Shown: positions 8,672 through 19,578, numbered from the stretch's first letter. The stretch is 42,110 nt of DNA from CAG-791 sp002390025 (GCA_946543465.1 CAMNLR010000104.1:1-42110), one strand, 5' to 3'. Numbers and translations: made by a program. Notes: generated by a model not told the origin, from the letters alone.

Positions 8672-9817
8672 TCAGACAATTCCGAAGACCGCCATGAACA
8701 CGCCGGCGACGACCGCAGTACCGATAACGCCTGCGACGTTCGGACCCATTGCATGCATGAGCAGGAAGTTGGAGGGATCATATTCCGCACCGACCTTCTG
8801 CGAGACACGAGCCGCCATAGGAACAGCGGATACGCCTGCGGAGCCGATCAGCGGATTGACCTTTCCGCCGGTGACGACACACATCAGTTTGCCGAACAGG
8901 CATCCTGCAGCAGTACCGAAAGCGAAGGCGATCAGGCCCAGTGCGACGATCTTGAGCGTAGCGGAGTTCAGGAAAGCCTCGGCACTGGTGGTTGCGCCTA
9001 CGGAGGTGCCCAGCAGGATAACAACGATGTACATAAGAGCGTTGGAAGCTGTCTCTGTCAGCTGACGGACAACACCGCACTCACGGAAGAGGTTGCCCAG
9101 CATCAGCATACCGATCAGGGGAGCTGTGGTGGGAAGGATCATACAGACGACGATTGTAACAACGATCGGGAAAAGGATTCTCTCGAGTTTGGATACAGGA
9201 CGAAGCTGTGACATTTTGATCTTGCGCTCTTTGTCCGTGGTCAGCGCGCGCATGATGGGCGGCTGGATGATCGGGACAAGAGACATGTAGGAGTAAGCGG
9301 CAACGGCGATGGGTCCAAGGAGCTCTGTCTGTCCCAGCTTGGAGCAAAGGAAGATGGAGGTCGGGCCGTCAGCGCCGCCGATGATGGAGATGGCGGCAGC
9401 GGCTTTGCCGTTGAAACCAAGTGCGATCGCGCCGAAGTAGGCACTGAAGATACCGAACTGAGCAGCTGCGCCCAGCAGGAAGCTCATGGGGTTCGCGATC
9501 AGCGGACCGAAGTCTGTCATGGCGCCGACGCCCATGAAGATCAGGGAAGGCAGGATCGCCCACTCATCCAGAGTAAAGAAATAGTACAGAAGTCCGCCCG
9601 GAGATCCGTTCACGGGCTTCGCCATGATATCGGGATAGATATTGACGAGCAGCATACCGAACGCGATCGGGACGAGCAGAAGGGGCTCAAATCCTTTTGC
9701 GATTGCCAGATAAAGAAAAACAAGCGCGACGAGGATCATCAGGTAGTTGCCCCAGGTCAGATTTAGAAACGCTGTCTGATGTAAGAGATTTGCCAGCGTA
9801 TTTGTAATATATTCCAT
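8672..9817 (-). CDS. oadB: Na+-transporting decarboxylase beta subunit (OadB/MmdB/GcdB family)
   Basis: The beta subunit is the membrane sodium channel that decarboxylates carboxybiotin and exports Na+. The 381-aa protein is strongly hydrophobic, with about nine to eleven membrane segments, and carries conserved GGADGPTSIF (about 147-156) and a C-terminal GSAGVSAVPMAARV signature. I chose the ATG at 9815-9817 because AGGAGG lies exactly seven bases upstream; an in-frame GTG at 9859 would place that site inside the coding region. It follows the biotin carrier after a 153-base spacer with a duplicated hairpin and a terminator-like stem, and precedes the carboxyltransferase gene. Confidence 0.94.
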   Translation of the reverse strand: MEYITNTLANLLHQTAFLNLTWGNYLMILVALVFLYLAIAKGFEPLLLVPIAFGMLLVNIYPDIMAKPVNGSPGGLLYYFFTLDEWAILPSLIFMGVGAMTDFGPLIANPMSFLLGAAAQFGIFSAYFGAIALGFNGKAAAAISIIGGADGPTSIFLCSKLGQTELLGPIAVAAYSYMSLVPIIQPPIMRALTTDKERKIKMSQLRPVSKLERILFPIVVTIVVCMILPTTAPLIGMLMLGNLFRECGVVRQLTETASNALMYIVVILLGTSVGATTSAEAFLNSATLKIVALGLIAFAFGTAAGCLFGKLMCVVTGGKVNPLIGSAGVSAVPMAARVSQKVGAEYDPSNFLLMHAMGPNVAGVIGTAVVAGVFMAVFGIV

Positions 9818-9831
9818 ATATAGGCCTCCTG

Positions 9832-9856
9832 GTAAAAAACCGGGTACTACCGGGTT
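9832..9856 (-). terminator. Terminator-like hairpin directly before oadB (possible attenuator)
   Basis: Minus strand AACCCGGTAGTACCCGGTT folds into a nine-pair stem with one C-C mismatch and is followed immediately by TTTTTT, then two bases later by the AGGAGG site of oadB. Its position inside the operon suggests partial termination rather than a transcript end. Confidence 0.5.
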
Positions 9857-9861
9857 CACGG

Positions 9862-9973
9862 AATGCTTTGCGCGGACCAGTGAAGTGCCGCAGAAGCATT
9901 TTGGAATACTTTAAGCGGATTAAAAATGCTCTGCGCGGATCAGAGATACGCCGCAAAACCGTTTTCCGAATTA
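9862..9973 (-). repeat. Imperfect direct duplication with hairpins, overlapping the biotin-carrier stop
   Basis: Two related ~47-49-base blocks, 9925-9973 and 9862-9908, share TGCGGC...CCGCGCA and GCATT. The block at 9925-9973 begins with the TAA of the biotin-carrier gene. Each has GCGG/CCGC pairing potential. Confidence 0.65.
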
Positions 9974-10357
9974 GTCAACGGTCGCCAGAAGAGCACCTGC
10001 CTCAACAGCATCGCCTACTGCGCAGTCGATGGATGCAATTGTGCCATCCACGGGAGAAACCATGGGGATCTCCATTTTCATAGCTTCGAGGATGATGACG
10101 GTCTCGCCCTTCTTAACTGCCTGACCCTGCTTCACTTCGATCTTGAAGACCTTGCCTGCTGCGCCGGCTTCGATCTTGTTGGCGCCTGCGCCTGCGGAAG
10201 CTGCCTTTGCTGCGGGAGCGGCGGGCATGGGAGCGGTCTGTGCGGGAGCCTTGGGCATAGCGGGCATAGCTGCTGCAGCGGGAGCTGCGCCGCCGGCGGT
10301 CTCCTCGACGGTTACTTCATATGCAACTCCATTAACGGTAATGGTATAGCTCTTCAT
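9971..10357 (-). CDS. gcdC: Biotin carboxyl carrier protein of the decarboxylase complex
   Basis: A 128-aa carrier whose biotinylated lysine ferries CO2 between the carboxyltransferase subunits and the membrane beta subunit. The N-terminus (1-20, MKSYTITVNGVAYEVTVEE) is typical of this family, followed by a mobile Ala/Pro/Met linker (22-60) and a biotinyl domain (about 61-128). The biotin site is Lys94 in EAMKME. The ATG follows AGGAGG. It is the only biotinyl domain in the operon and so must serve both the MmdA-type and the OadA-type carboxyltransferases. The gene symbol reflects the glutaconyl-CoA decarboxylase naming and is a guess among mmdC/gcdC/oadC. Confidence 0.93.
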   Translation of the reverse strand: MKSYTITVNGVAYEVTVEETAGGAAPAAAAMPAMPKAPAQTAPMPAAPAAKAASAGAGANKIEAGAAGKVFKIEVKQGQAVKKGETVIILEAMKMEIPMVSPVDGTIASIDCAVGDAVEAGALLATVD

Positions 10358-10390
10358 TATGTACCTCCTGTGTGTACGAATAAAAGAAAT

Positions 10391-10479
10391 CTGTGATGGA
10401 TGATCCCTATACCGGGATCAGGGGGTGATCAATTCTGTGATGGATGATCCCTTTTACCGGGATCAGGGAATGATCAATT
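10391..10479 (-). repeat. Tandem duplicated hairpin between OadG-like and biotin-carrier genes
   Basis: Two tandem units, 10391-10434 and 10435-10479, each contain TGATCCC-GGTAnnA-GGGATCA on the minus strand, giving two adjacent perfect seven-pair stems. There is no U-run, so these are not intrinsic terminators; mRNA-processing or protective hairpins are more likely. Confidence 0.85.
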
Positions 10480-10486
10480 ATTTCTA

Positions 10487-11302
10487 TTATCTCCAGCCAA
10501 TGCGGCGGATCTTGCGGACTACGAAGTCGCCGGGACCCACATTGGGCTCTTCCTGCTCGCGGTATGCGGATACTGCGGCAGCGATCACGGCGATCAGTGC
10601 GTCGTCGCCGGCAGCAGCCTGCGGTGCGAGGGAACCCTGGCTTGCAACAGGTGTTGCAGTGACGAAAGGATCGCTGGTCTTCTTGGCTTCCTCGTCCTTC
10701 TTGCGGGCCTTCTCGGCTTTGCTCTTGTCCCAGGAGACGAAGAACTTGCCGAAACCGGCGATGATCAGACTCAGCAGGATCAGAACAAAGAAAGTTGTTC
10801 CCATGCCCAGAAGGGTATTCAGGGCAGCCTGCTGCATCAGCTCGCCCTTGGTATAGTTAACATTCGTAACCAGGTTGACGTAATCAGAGAGATCCTTGTA
10901 GTAGGTAGCTACGACACTGGCATCTTTCCGATCGCCGGTAACTTTGACAGTGACGATGTAGTTCTCTTCATCATCGACACTGATGGAGAGATCTTCAAAA
11001 CAGTCAGCGGAGCCGTTTCCGTCCGCATCAGTTGTGAAATCCACTGTACCGACTTCTTTTTTCGCACTCTCCCAGCTCTGAATTCCGGAGTAAACTACCG
11101 GGAAGTCTTTATAGTCTTCTAATGTGCCGTCAGTAGAGACCTGCTCCATCTGCTGGATGGTCATCTCTGTATTGCTGAAGAGAAGACTCTTGGTTTCCTG
11201 CGGGATTTCCTGCGCTTCTTCATTTCCTGCGGAGCTTGCGCATCCGGTCAGCATCAGAAAGCAGGCAAAAACCGCGAGAAAACCGATCAGTTTTTTTCTC
11301 AT
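10487..11302 (-). CDS. Sodium-pump decarboxylase gamma-like subunit (OadG) with lipoprotein N-domain
   Basis: A 271-aa protein with three parts. A lipoprotein signal ends at LMLTGCAS (lipidated Cys21). A soluble extracytoplasmic region of about 140 residues follows. The C-terminal third has one membrane helix at about 164-187 (GMGTTFFVLILLSLI) and a charged KAEKARKKDEEAKK segment, as in OadG_gamma proteins that tie the soluble carboxyltransferases to the beta subunit. Standard OadG has only the helix and tail (about 80-120 aa), so the lipoprotein domain is an addition. It lies between the carboxyltransferase and the biotin carrier. The role of the outer domain is unknown. Confidence 0.88.
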   Translation of the reverse strand: MRKKLIGFLAVFACFLMLTGCASSAGNEEAQEIPQETKSLLFSNTEMTIQQMEQVSTDGTLEDYKDFPVVYSGIQSWESAKKEVGTVDFTTDADGNGSADCFEDLSISVDDEENYIVTVKVTGDRKDASVVATYYKDLSDYVNLVTNVNYTKGELMQQAALNTLLGMGTTFFVLILLSLIIAGFGKFFVSWDKSKAEKARKKDEEAKKTSDPFVTATPVASQGSLAPQAAAGDDALIAVIAAAVSAYREQEEPNVGPGDFVVRKIRRIGWR

Positions 11303-11395
11303 TTTTTGTCCTCATTCAGAAATCAAATCCTATCGGCACGGATCCTGCAGATCCGGTGTCGAATAATCAATGCTGTTCCTATGGCCTGCTCCTGA

Positions 11396-12814
11396 TCAGA
11401 TGGAGGCATGCTTTCTGGGAGGAATATCCTCGCGCTTGGAGTAAAGCACTTCTACCGCACCGATGAGGTACTTGCGGATCTGGGAAGGCTCTACGATCTG
11501 ATCTACATAACCGTGAGCAGCTGCAGCATCGATGCTGTTCTGAAGAGCATCGTAAGCGGCCGCAACCTCTGCGACCTCTTCAGCGGAACCGCTGCAGAGC
11601 ACGGGAGCGGCAAACTTGCCTTCCAGGATGCCCACAGAAGCGTCCGTGTAAGCGAAGGTCAGGTCAGCGCCGAGGGCCTTGCTGTTCATAACTGCGTATG
11701 CACTGCCTGCTGCGCGGTTTGTGATGACATTGATCTTGGGAACGGTTGCGCCTGCGAAAGCTGCCGCAAGACCTGCTGCCGCGGATGCAACAGTGTTCTC
11801 CTCAGCCTCAGTGGCTGCGAAGCCGGCTGCGTTTGTCATGGTGATCACAGGGATCTCGAAAGCGTCGCAGAAACGAACCAGAGCGGAAGCCTTTGCACAG
11901 CCTGCTGTTGTGAGGGCTGCACCGAACTCCTCTGCCTTTGCGCCTGTCTCGTCGAAGGAAGCGCTGCGGTTTGCGATGATACCGACTGTTGTGCCGCCGA
12001 TACGGGTGATGGCGGTGAACATCTCTTTCGCGTAAGCCTTCTTGGTCTCGAAGAACTGGCCGCCGTCAGCGATCTCGATCATTGCTGCGCAGGGATCCTC
12101 TACGAATGCGGCTGCGGAGACGCACTCACGATTCAGATCATCAGCGCACTCCTCAGAGGCATCATCTTCGTTGTTGGAAGGGAGCATGCCGACAAGTGCT
12201 CTGACCTGTGCACAGATCTCCTCTTCTGTTCCGACAAAGTCGACATCACCTGCAGCGGCCTTCTTGGAAGCGGCAGCTGTGTCGTTCTTGTCCTCGCGGT
12301 TGCCCGCAAGTGCGTTGGGGGAATTGACGAAAAGCTTTGCGTCTTTTTCCATAAGAGTAAAGTCCGTCATGGCAGGGAACAGCGCAAGTCCGCCGCCGCA
12401 ATTTCCAAAGATCACGGAAATCTGAGGAATGACGCCGGAAGCCTTGGCCTGCTCTGCATAGATCTTGCCGAATGCCTCAAGGGCGTCCATACCTTCCTGC
12501 AGACGCAGGCCGGCGGAATCGATCAGGCCGATGACGGGTGCGCCGGTACGCATCGCAAGGCGATACAGACCGACAATCTTTTTTGCATGCATTTCGCCGA
12601 TGCTGCCGCCGAGAATGTCTGCGTTCTGGCCGTAGACATAGACGAGCCTTCCGTCGATCAGACCGTATCCGGTAATCACGCCGTCAGAGGGCTCCCCGGC
12701 AGGTGCAGTGTTAAAATCTGTGGCCCTGGCCTTTACCATTGCTCCGATCTCAACAAAGCTGTTTGCGTCGAGCAGAGATAGAATCCGCTGTCTCGCTTTT
12801 GAAGTACTGCTCAT
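11396..12814 (-). CDS. mmdA: Acyl-CoA carboxyltransferase subunit (MmdA/GcdA-like)
   Basis: A 472-aa member of the biotin-dependent acyl-CoA carboxyltransferase family (methylmalonyl-CoA decarboxylase alpha, propionyl-CoA carboxylase beta, transcarboxylase 12S). Two crotonase-like halves are visible: the N-domain with GGSIGEMHAKKI, GLIDSAGLRLQEG and FGNCGGGLA, and the C-domain with TMTNAAGFAATEAE and NRAAGSAYAVMNSKALG. The ATG at 12812-12814 is preferred because GGAGG lies eight bases upstream; an in-frame TTG start at 12829 would read through that site. It is the first gene of the operon. The acyl-CoA substrate (methylmalonyl, glutaconyl or another) cannot be fixed from sequence alone. Confidence 0.92.
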   Translation of the reverse strand: MSSTSKARQRILSLLDANSFVEIGAMVKARATDFNTAPAGEPSDGVITGYGLIDGRLVYVYGQNADILGGSIGEMHAKKIVGLYRLAMRTGAPVIGLIDSAGLRLQEGMDALEAFGKIYAEQAKASGVIPQISVIFGNCGGGLALFPAMTDFTLMEKDAKLFVNSPNALAGNREDKNDTAAASKKAAAGDVDFVGTEEEICAQVRALVGMLPSNNEDDASEECADDLNRECVSAAAFVEDPCAAMIEIADGGQFFETKKAYAKEMFTAITRIGGTTVGIIANRSASFDETGAKAEEFGAALTTAGCAKASALVRFCDAFEIPVITMTNAAGFAATEAEENTVASAAAGLAAAFAGATVPKINVITNRAAGSAYAVMNSKALGADLTFAYTDASVGILEGKFAAPVLCSGSAEEVAEVAAAYDALQNSIDAAAAHGYVDQIVEPSQIRKYLIGAVEVLYSKREDIPPRKHASI

Positions 12815-12874
12815 GTTTTGGACCTCCAAATCATTAATAAAATATAAAAATGCACTTTTTCACATGCAGTTATC

Positions 12875-12883
12875 AGTATACCA
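12875..12883 (-). promoter_or_regulatory. Extended -10 promoter of the decarboxylase operon
   Basis: Minus strand TGG-TATACT lies about 60 bases before the mmdA start, with a T-rich -35 region (TTTTTG, 17-base spacing). It is preceded by an A/T-rich stretch (12890-12960). I see no further feature in 12960-13116. Confidence 0.55.
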
Positions 12884-13116
12884 CAGTCAGACAAAAACAA
12901 AAACAGTCAATATGATAAAAAAATTAGCACAAAAATCTTTAGTTTGTATATAATTTGCACGCTAATAATGTGTGTGCCGCCGCGTGCGTTCAATCACAGG
13001 AGATTATTGGAGAATTTTCTACAGGATATTGATACGTTTTCGGTGATTTGAACCAGATATTCCACTGCTTTTATCTATAAATAAACGTTTGCGCGTCTAA
13101 ATGCAACTGTAATATC

Positions 13117-13153
13117 AAAAAAGACAGAGACCGGAATCCCCAGGTCTCTGTCT
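13117..13153 (-). terminator. Intrinsic terminator after scpB
   Basis: GACAGAGACC and GGTCTCTGTC form a perfect ten-pair stem around a ten-base loop, followed by TTTTTT on the minus strand, 63 bases after the scpB stop. Confidence 0.93.
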
Positions 13154-13215
13154 CGGATGTCTTCGTCATTTTTTACATAAGAAAAATAAAAAATGTTTAT
13201 GATGTGCCTGAAAGA

Positions 13216-14055
13216 TCAAATATCCAGTTTGGAGGACACTTCCTCTTCCGCTTCCTCCCGGAAGGACTCCATGTGGGAACTGTCGGGTTCCGGCAGCTCT
13301 TCCACAGAGCGGATCCCGAAGGAACGCAGGAACTGCTGGGTCGTTCCGAACAGCAGGGGCCTGCCCGGCACCTCTTTCCTGCCGACCTCCTGTACCAGAT
13401 CATAGGAGACAAGGCGGTTGATGGCAAAGTCACTGTTGACCCCGCGGATGTTCTCGACCTCCATCCTGGTCACAGGCTGGCGATAGGCGATGATGGACAG
13501 AGTCTCCAGCAGTGTGGGCGTGAGCTTGGGCTTTTTGGGCTCACTGGCGATCCTGATCAGATAGTCATAGAGCTCCGGCTTGGTCGAGAGCTGGATGGAA
13601 TCCTCATACCAGTTCAGAGACACACCGCTGCTCCTGAGCCTGCAGCGCTCGCTCAGCGCATCCGCCGCCTGCAGGGTCCGCTCTCTGGACACGCCCAGTG
13701 CCGCAGCGATCGAATTCACCGGCACCGCATCTCCCATGGCGAACAGGATCGATTCCATGGCGGCGACAAGCGTGTCATCGTCAGGCTCCTCTGTTTCGGT
13801 CGCGGGCTCTGCTCCGGAATCGCTTTCTGAAGCTGTAGACGTGCCATCTGGCCCGGCTGCGGCCTTTCTGCTTTCGTCCGCCTGGTCTTCCGGCTCATTT
13901 TCCCGGATATTATCTCGGATACTGTCCTGCAACTCCTGCTTTTCTGCCATATTTTCCTGGATATTATCCCGGATATCGTCCTGCATCTCTTCCCGAAGGA
14001 CAGCGGAATCACCATCGGTATTAATTTTTTGAAGTCTGATCTGAACTTCTCCCAC
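13216..14055 (-). CDS. scpB: Segregation and condensation protein ScpB with acidic N-terminal extension
   Basis: ScpB is the winged-helix kite subunit of the SMC-ScpAB condensin. The C-terminal ~190 residues match the family: AAMESILFAMGDAVPVNSIAAALGV-type start, the core TLLETLSIIAYRQPVTRMEVE, RGVNSDFAINRLV and the GRPLLFGTT motif. About 90 extra N-terminal residues are charged and contain a repeated DSIRDNIRENEPE/DDIRDNIQENM unit; normal ScpB is about 190-200 aa. I place the start at the GTG at 14053-14055, eight bases after GGAGG; an upstream TTG (14088) is also in frame. scpA, usually directly upstream, is not here, so the gene stands alone between rpsU and the decarboxylase operon. Confidence 0.88.
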   Translation of the reverse strand: MGEVQIRLQKINTDGDSAVLREEMQDDIRDNIQENMAEKQELQDSIRDNIRENEPEDQADESRKAAAGPDGTSTASESDSGAEPATETEEPDDDTLVAAMESILFAMGDAVPVNSIAAALGVSRERTLQAADALSERCRLRSSGVSLNWYEDSIQLSTKPELYDYLIRIASEPKKPKLTPTLLETLSIIAYRQPVTRMEVENIRGVNSDFAINRLVSYDLVQEVGRKEVPGRPLLFGTTQQFLRSFGIRSVEELPEPDSSHMESFREEAEEEVSSKLDI

Positions 14056-14088
14056 CGGCACATCCTCCCAGGGAAATACTGTTAACAA

Positions 14089-14283
14089 CTGCTGTGAATA
14101 AATGTTAATGCACTGCTGTCAATCAACTATTATCAGCTATATTATCAACTACTCTTAAAATGCTGTGATCAACTGTTGCTGATGTGTATCAAGTTACTGA
14201 TGTGAATCAAGTTGCTAATATGTATCAATGAGTATTAATGTGAAATTAACCTGCCCGTAATCTGCAATAAACCAGATATTCGA
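14089..14283 (-). repeat. Degenerate ~17-bp repeat in the scpB leader
   Basis: The spacer between the rpsU terminator and scpB is A/T-rich and built of variants of ATCAGCAACTTGATACAC / ATTAGCAACTTGATTCAC, loosest toward scpB. I see no convincing promoter hexamer pair and no ORF. Confidence 0.6.
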
Positions 14284-14311
14284 AGAAAAACCCCGGCGCG
14301 CGGCCGGGGTT
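14284..14311 (-). terminator. Intrinsic terminator after rpsU
   Basis: AACCCCGGC and GCCGGGGTT form a nine-pair stem with a five-base loop followed by TTTC on the minus strand, about 100 bases after the rpsU stop. Confidence 0.85.
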
Positions 14312-14413
14312 CTCTGCATTCATTTTCATTCTGACGGCAGCTTCGGCCGAATCATCCCTCAGCTGTTGTCTGCTGCAAATTTACCAGCGCATCAGAATCC
14401 TGATCAAAAGGGA

Positions 14414-14590
14414 TTAGTTGTATTTGCGCTTTCTGGCAGCTTCGGACTTTTTCTTGCGCTTTACGCTGGGCTTCTCGTAATGCTCTCTCTTACGAATTTC
14501 CTGCTGGATGCCCGCCTTTGCACAGCTTCTCTTAAAGCGGCGCAGTGCGCTGTCCAATGTCTCATTTTCTTTGACAATTACGCTTGACAT
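14414..14590 (-). CDS. rpsU: 30S ribosomal protein S21
   Basis: A 58-aa basic protein read directly from the minus strand: MSSVIVKENETLDSALRRFK, then the RSCAKAGIQQEIRKREHYEKP core and a Lys/Arg-rich tail ending KRKKKSEAARKRKYN. This is the conserved S21 pattern of the small ribosomal subunit, near the anti-Shine-Dalgarno region of 16S rRNA. The ATG follows GGAGGG with an eight-base spacer. It has its own strong promoter and terminator, so it is monocistronic. Confidence 0.97.
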   Translation of the reverse strand: MSSVIVKENETLDSALRRFKRSCAKAGIQQEIRKREHYEKPSVKRKKKSEAARKRKYN

Positions 14591-14726
14591 ATTCTCTACC
14601 CTCCCTTCAGTCCCCTCAGTTCGACACCGAATGTCCAGACTGAACAGGTTATTTAATCATATTTTGGATGCAGAAGAAATGTTGTTTTCCCGAATAATTT
14701 TATCCCCTGCAAAAACATGCATTACA

Positions 14727-14754
14727 ATTATAGCACAGAAATCTTATGCGTCAA
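14727..14754 (-). promoter_or_regulatory. SigA-type promoter of rpsU
   Basis: Minus strand TTGACG, 16 bases, TATAAT; close to consensus. It gives a leader of about 130 bases. Confidence 0.85.
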
Positions 14755-14783
14755 CACTTTTCTTTGCTGAATGTGGTGTGGGA

Positions 14784-14900
14784 CATTGGAGACGGTTCTG
14801 ACTGTCCCATTTTCTTCGGGAACTGGGACAGTCAGAACCGTCCCCAGTGTCCCAGAACCGCCCCCCGGTGTCACACCCGGTGCCACACCCGGTGTCCCGG
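14784..14900. repeat. Palindromic GGGACGGTTC element after alaS
   Basis: A long inverted repeat (GGGACATTGGAGACGGTTCT ... AGAACCGTCCCCAGTGTCCC) with a loop of about 15 bases. A degenerate extension follows (CCCGGTGTC and CCCGGTGCC copies up to 14900), then a small CCGGTC-TAAA-GACCGG stem at 14901-14916. Same family as at 17611, 21890, 25315, 27075 and 39539. Confidence 0.9.
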
Positions 14901-14924
14901 CCGGTCTAAAGACCGGAATAACTC

Positions 14925-17597
<2,673 letters not shown>

Positions 17598-17610
17598 TGC
17601 CAACCTCCAT

Positions 17611-17754
17611 GGGACAATAGGGACGGTTCTGACTGTCCCATTTTACATATTATTTATGAAATGGGACAGTCAGAACCGTCTCCCGGGACCCATTTTAAAA
17701 TGTTTTAATTTTTAAAGAAATGGGACACGAGGAACCGTCCCTGGTGTCCCACTT
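17611..17754. repeat. Two GGGACGGTTC palindromic elements between glyS and alaS
   Basis: An inverted repeat at 17611-17690 (GGGACGGTTCTGACTGTCCC ... GGGACAGTCAGAACCGTC) is followed by a second, single-armed copy at 17721-17754 (GGGACACGAGGAACCGTCCC). The pair fills the entire spacer. Confidence 0.9.
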
Positions 17755-17763
17755 TCAGAAATA

Positions 17764-19152
17764 TCAGAAATCAAACTTGTCAAGGAACCATGCATCCAGC
17801 TGGTCGATCGGGACGCGGACCTGCTCCATGCTGTCGCGCATGCGGATGGTGACGGCCTTGTCTTCTGCAGACTCGAAATCGTAGGTCAGGCAGAAAGGTG
17901 TGCCGATCTCGTCCTGTCTGCGATAGCGCTTGCCGATGTTGCCGCGGTCGTCGAACTCGCAGTTGTAGCGCTTGCTGAGCTTCTTGTAGATCTCGAAAGC
18001 ATCCTCGGAAAGCTTCTTGGAAAGGGGAAGAACACCGATCTTGACGGGTGCCAGTGCGGGATGGAAGCGCATAACAGTACGCTTGTCGCCGCCCTCGAGC
18101 TCCTCTTCGTCATAGGCTGCGCACAGGAATGCCAGAGTGACACGGTCTGCGCCCAGCGAAGGCTCAACAACGTAAGGGATGTAGCGGGTCTTCTTCTGAT
18201 CGTCGAAGTAGGTCAGATCCTCACCGGAGGTGTTCTGGTGCTGGGTCAGGTCATAGTCGGTTCTGTCCGCGATGCCCCACAGTTCGCCCCAGCCGAAGGG
18301 GAACAGAAACTCGATATCCGTGGTGGCCTTGGAATAGAAGGAAAGCTCCTCGGGATCGTGGTCGCGCATGCGGGTCTCTTCGGGCTTAAGGCCGAGGGTC
18401 ATCAGCCAGTTCCAGCAGAAATCCTTCCAGTATTTGAACCACTCGAGGTCAGTATCGGGCTCGCAGAAAAACTCCAGCTCCATCTGCTCGAACTCACGGG
18501 TACGGAAAGTGAAGTTACCGGGTGTGATCTCGTTGCGGAAGGACTTACCGATCTGGCAGATGCCGAAAGGAATCTTCTTTCTGGAAGTTCTCTGGACATT
18601 TTTGAAGTTTACAAAAATACCCTGCGCGGTCTCGGGACGCAGATATACGGTCGCGGAGGAATCCTCGGTAACACCCTGGAAAGTCTTGAACATCAGGTTG
18701 AACTGACGGATATCGGTCCAGTGGAACTTGCCGCAGGAAGGGCAGGGAACAGCGAACTTGTTGATGAAGCTCATCATTTCATCTGCTGTCCAGCCGTCAA
18801 CGCTGCCGTCCAGAGTCATCTCCTTCTCAGCTGCATAGCTCTCGATCAGCTGATCCGCACGATAACGGGAGCCGCAGGCCTTGCAGTCCATGAGCGGGTC
18901 GGAAAAGCTTGCCAGATGTCCGCTGGCGATCCAGGTGCGGGGATTCATGAGGATTGCGCAGTCAACACCCACATTCTCGGGTGACTCGGTGACAAACTTC
19001 TGCCACCACGCCTTCTTGACGTTGTTCTTGAGCTCAACGCCCAGGTTGCCGTAATCCCATGTGTTGGCCAGACCGCCGTAGATCTGGGAACCGGGATAAA
19101 TGAATCCTCTGTTGTTGCACAGCGCAACGATCTTTTCCATTGTCTTTTCCAT
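17764..19152 (-). CDS. glyS: Glycyl-tRNA synthetase (alpha2 type)
   Basis: A 462-aa class II GlyRS of the homodimeric type found in many Firmicutes. Motifs: GFIYPGSQIYGG near the N-terminus, YLRPETAQGIFVNFKN (motif 2 region), FRNEITP, and the C-terminal anticodon-binding domain after about 360. Cys pairs CKACGSRYR and CPSCGKFHW suggest a zinc site. The first ATG has AGGAG twelve bases upstream; an ATG five codons later is a possible alternative. No T-box motif (GGGUGGNACCGCG) is visible in the leader. It carries its own promoter. Confidence 0.95.
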   Translation of the reverse strand: MEKTMEKIVALCNNRGFIYPGSQIYGGLANTWDYGNLGVELKNNVKKAWWQKFVTESPENVGVDCAILMNPRTWIASGHLASFSDPLMDCKACGSRYRADQLIESYAAEKEMTLDGSVDGWTADEMMSFINKFAVPCPSCGKFHWTDIRQFNLMFKTFQGVTEDSSATVYLRPETAQGIFVNFKNVQRTSRKKIPFGICQIGKSFRNEITPGNFTFRTREFEQMELEFFCEPDTDLEWFKYWKDFCWNWLMTLGLKPEETRMRDHDPEELSFYSKATTDIEFLFPFGWGELWGIADRTDYDLTQHQNTSGEDLTYFDDQKKTRYIPYVVEPSLGADRVTLAFLCAAYDEEELEGGDKRTVMRFHPALAPVKIGVLPLSKKLSEDAFEIYKKLSKRYNCEFDDRGNIGKRYRRQDEIGTPFCLTYDFESAEDKAVTIRMRDSMEQVRVPIDQLDAWFLDKFDF

Positions 19153-19293
19153 AACTCGCTGAAACTCCTTTGCTTGTTTTTATAACTCTCCATCACCACA
19201 GCCCTGCAGATAAAGCAGAGCCTTGACGGGGAGGATATTGCGAATCACTTACAATTTTTTAATGATGATTTAAGAAAAAACCACCGAACTATC

Positions 19294-19322
19294 ATTATAG
19301 AGCACCAATAAATGATTTTCAA
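19294..19322 (-). promoter_or_regulatory. SigA-type promoter of glyS
   Basis: Minus strand TTGAAA, 17 bases, TATAAT. It gives a leader of about 135 bases containing a GCTCTGC/GCAGGGC stem near 19205-19225. Confidence 0.88.
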
Positions 19323-19362
19323 TAATAAACTTACCTGCTCAGCCTTTTTATCCGGGGTTTAT

Positions 19363-19578
19363 CTGGGTTTTATCTGTGGTTTGTCAAATCTGGGTTTTAT
19401 CTGTGGTTTGTCAAATCTTATTCTGGGTTTCACTCGCGCTCTTTTGTATAGGTTTTGCTCCCACTCATATATATACGCGTTCCTCCCGCTCTCTTATATA
19501 TGCTTTACTCCCGCTCTCTTATATAGGTTTTTCTTCCGCTCTCTTATATAGGCTTTTCTTCCGCTCTCTATATTGCTT
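19363..19578. repeat. Two short tandem arrays upstream of the glyS promoter
   Basis: First, an exact 27-base duplication at 19363-19389 and 19390-19416 (CTGGGTTTTATCTGTGG...). Then about six variants of TTCYTCCCGCTCTCTTATATAGG at 19430-19578. There is no ORF and no RNA I recognise. Confidence 0.85.

Noticed and set aside
19153..19300. T-box riboswitch in the glyS leader
   Set aside because: No GGGUGGNACCGCG-type antiterminator motif or leader terminator; only a promoter and a small stem are visible.
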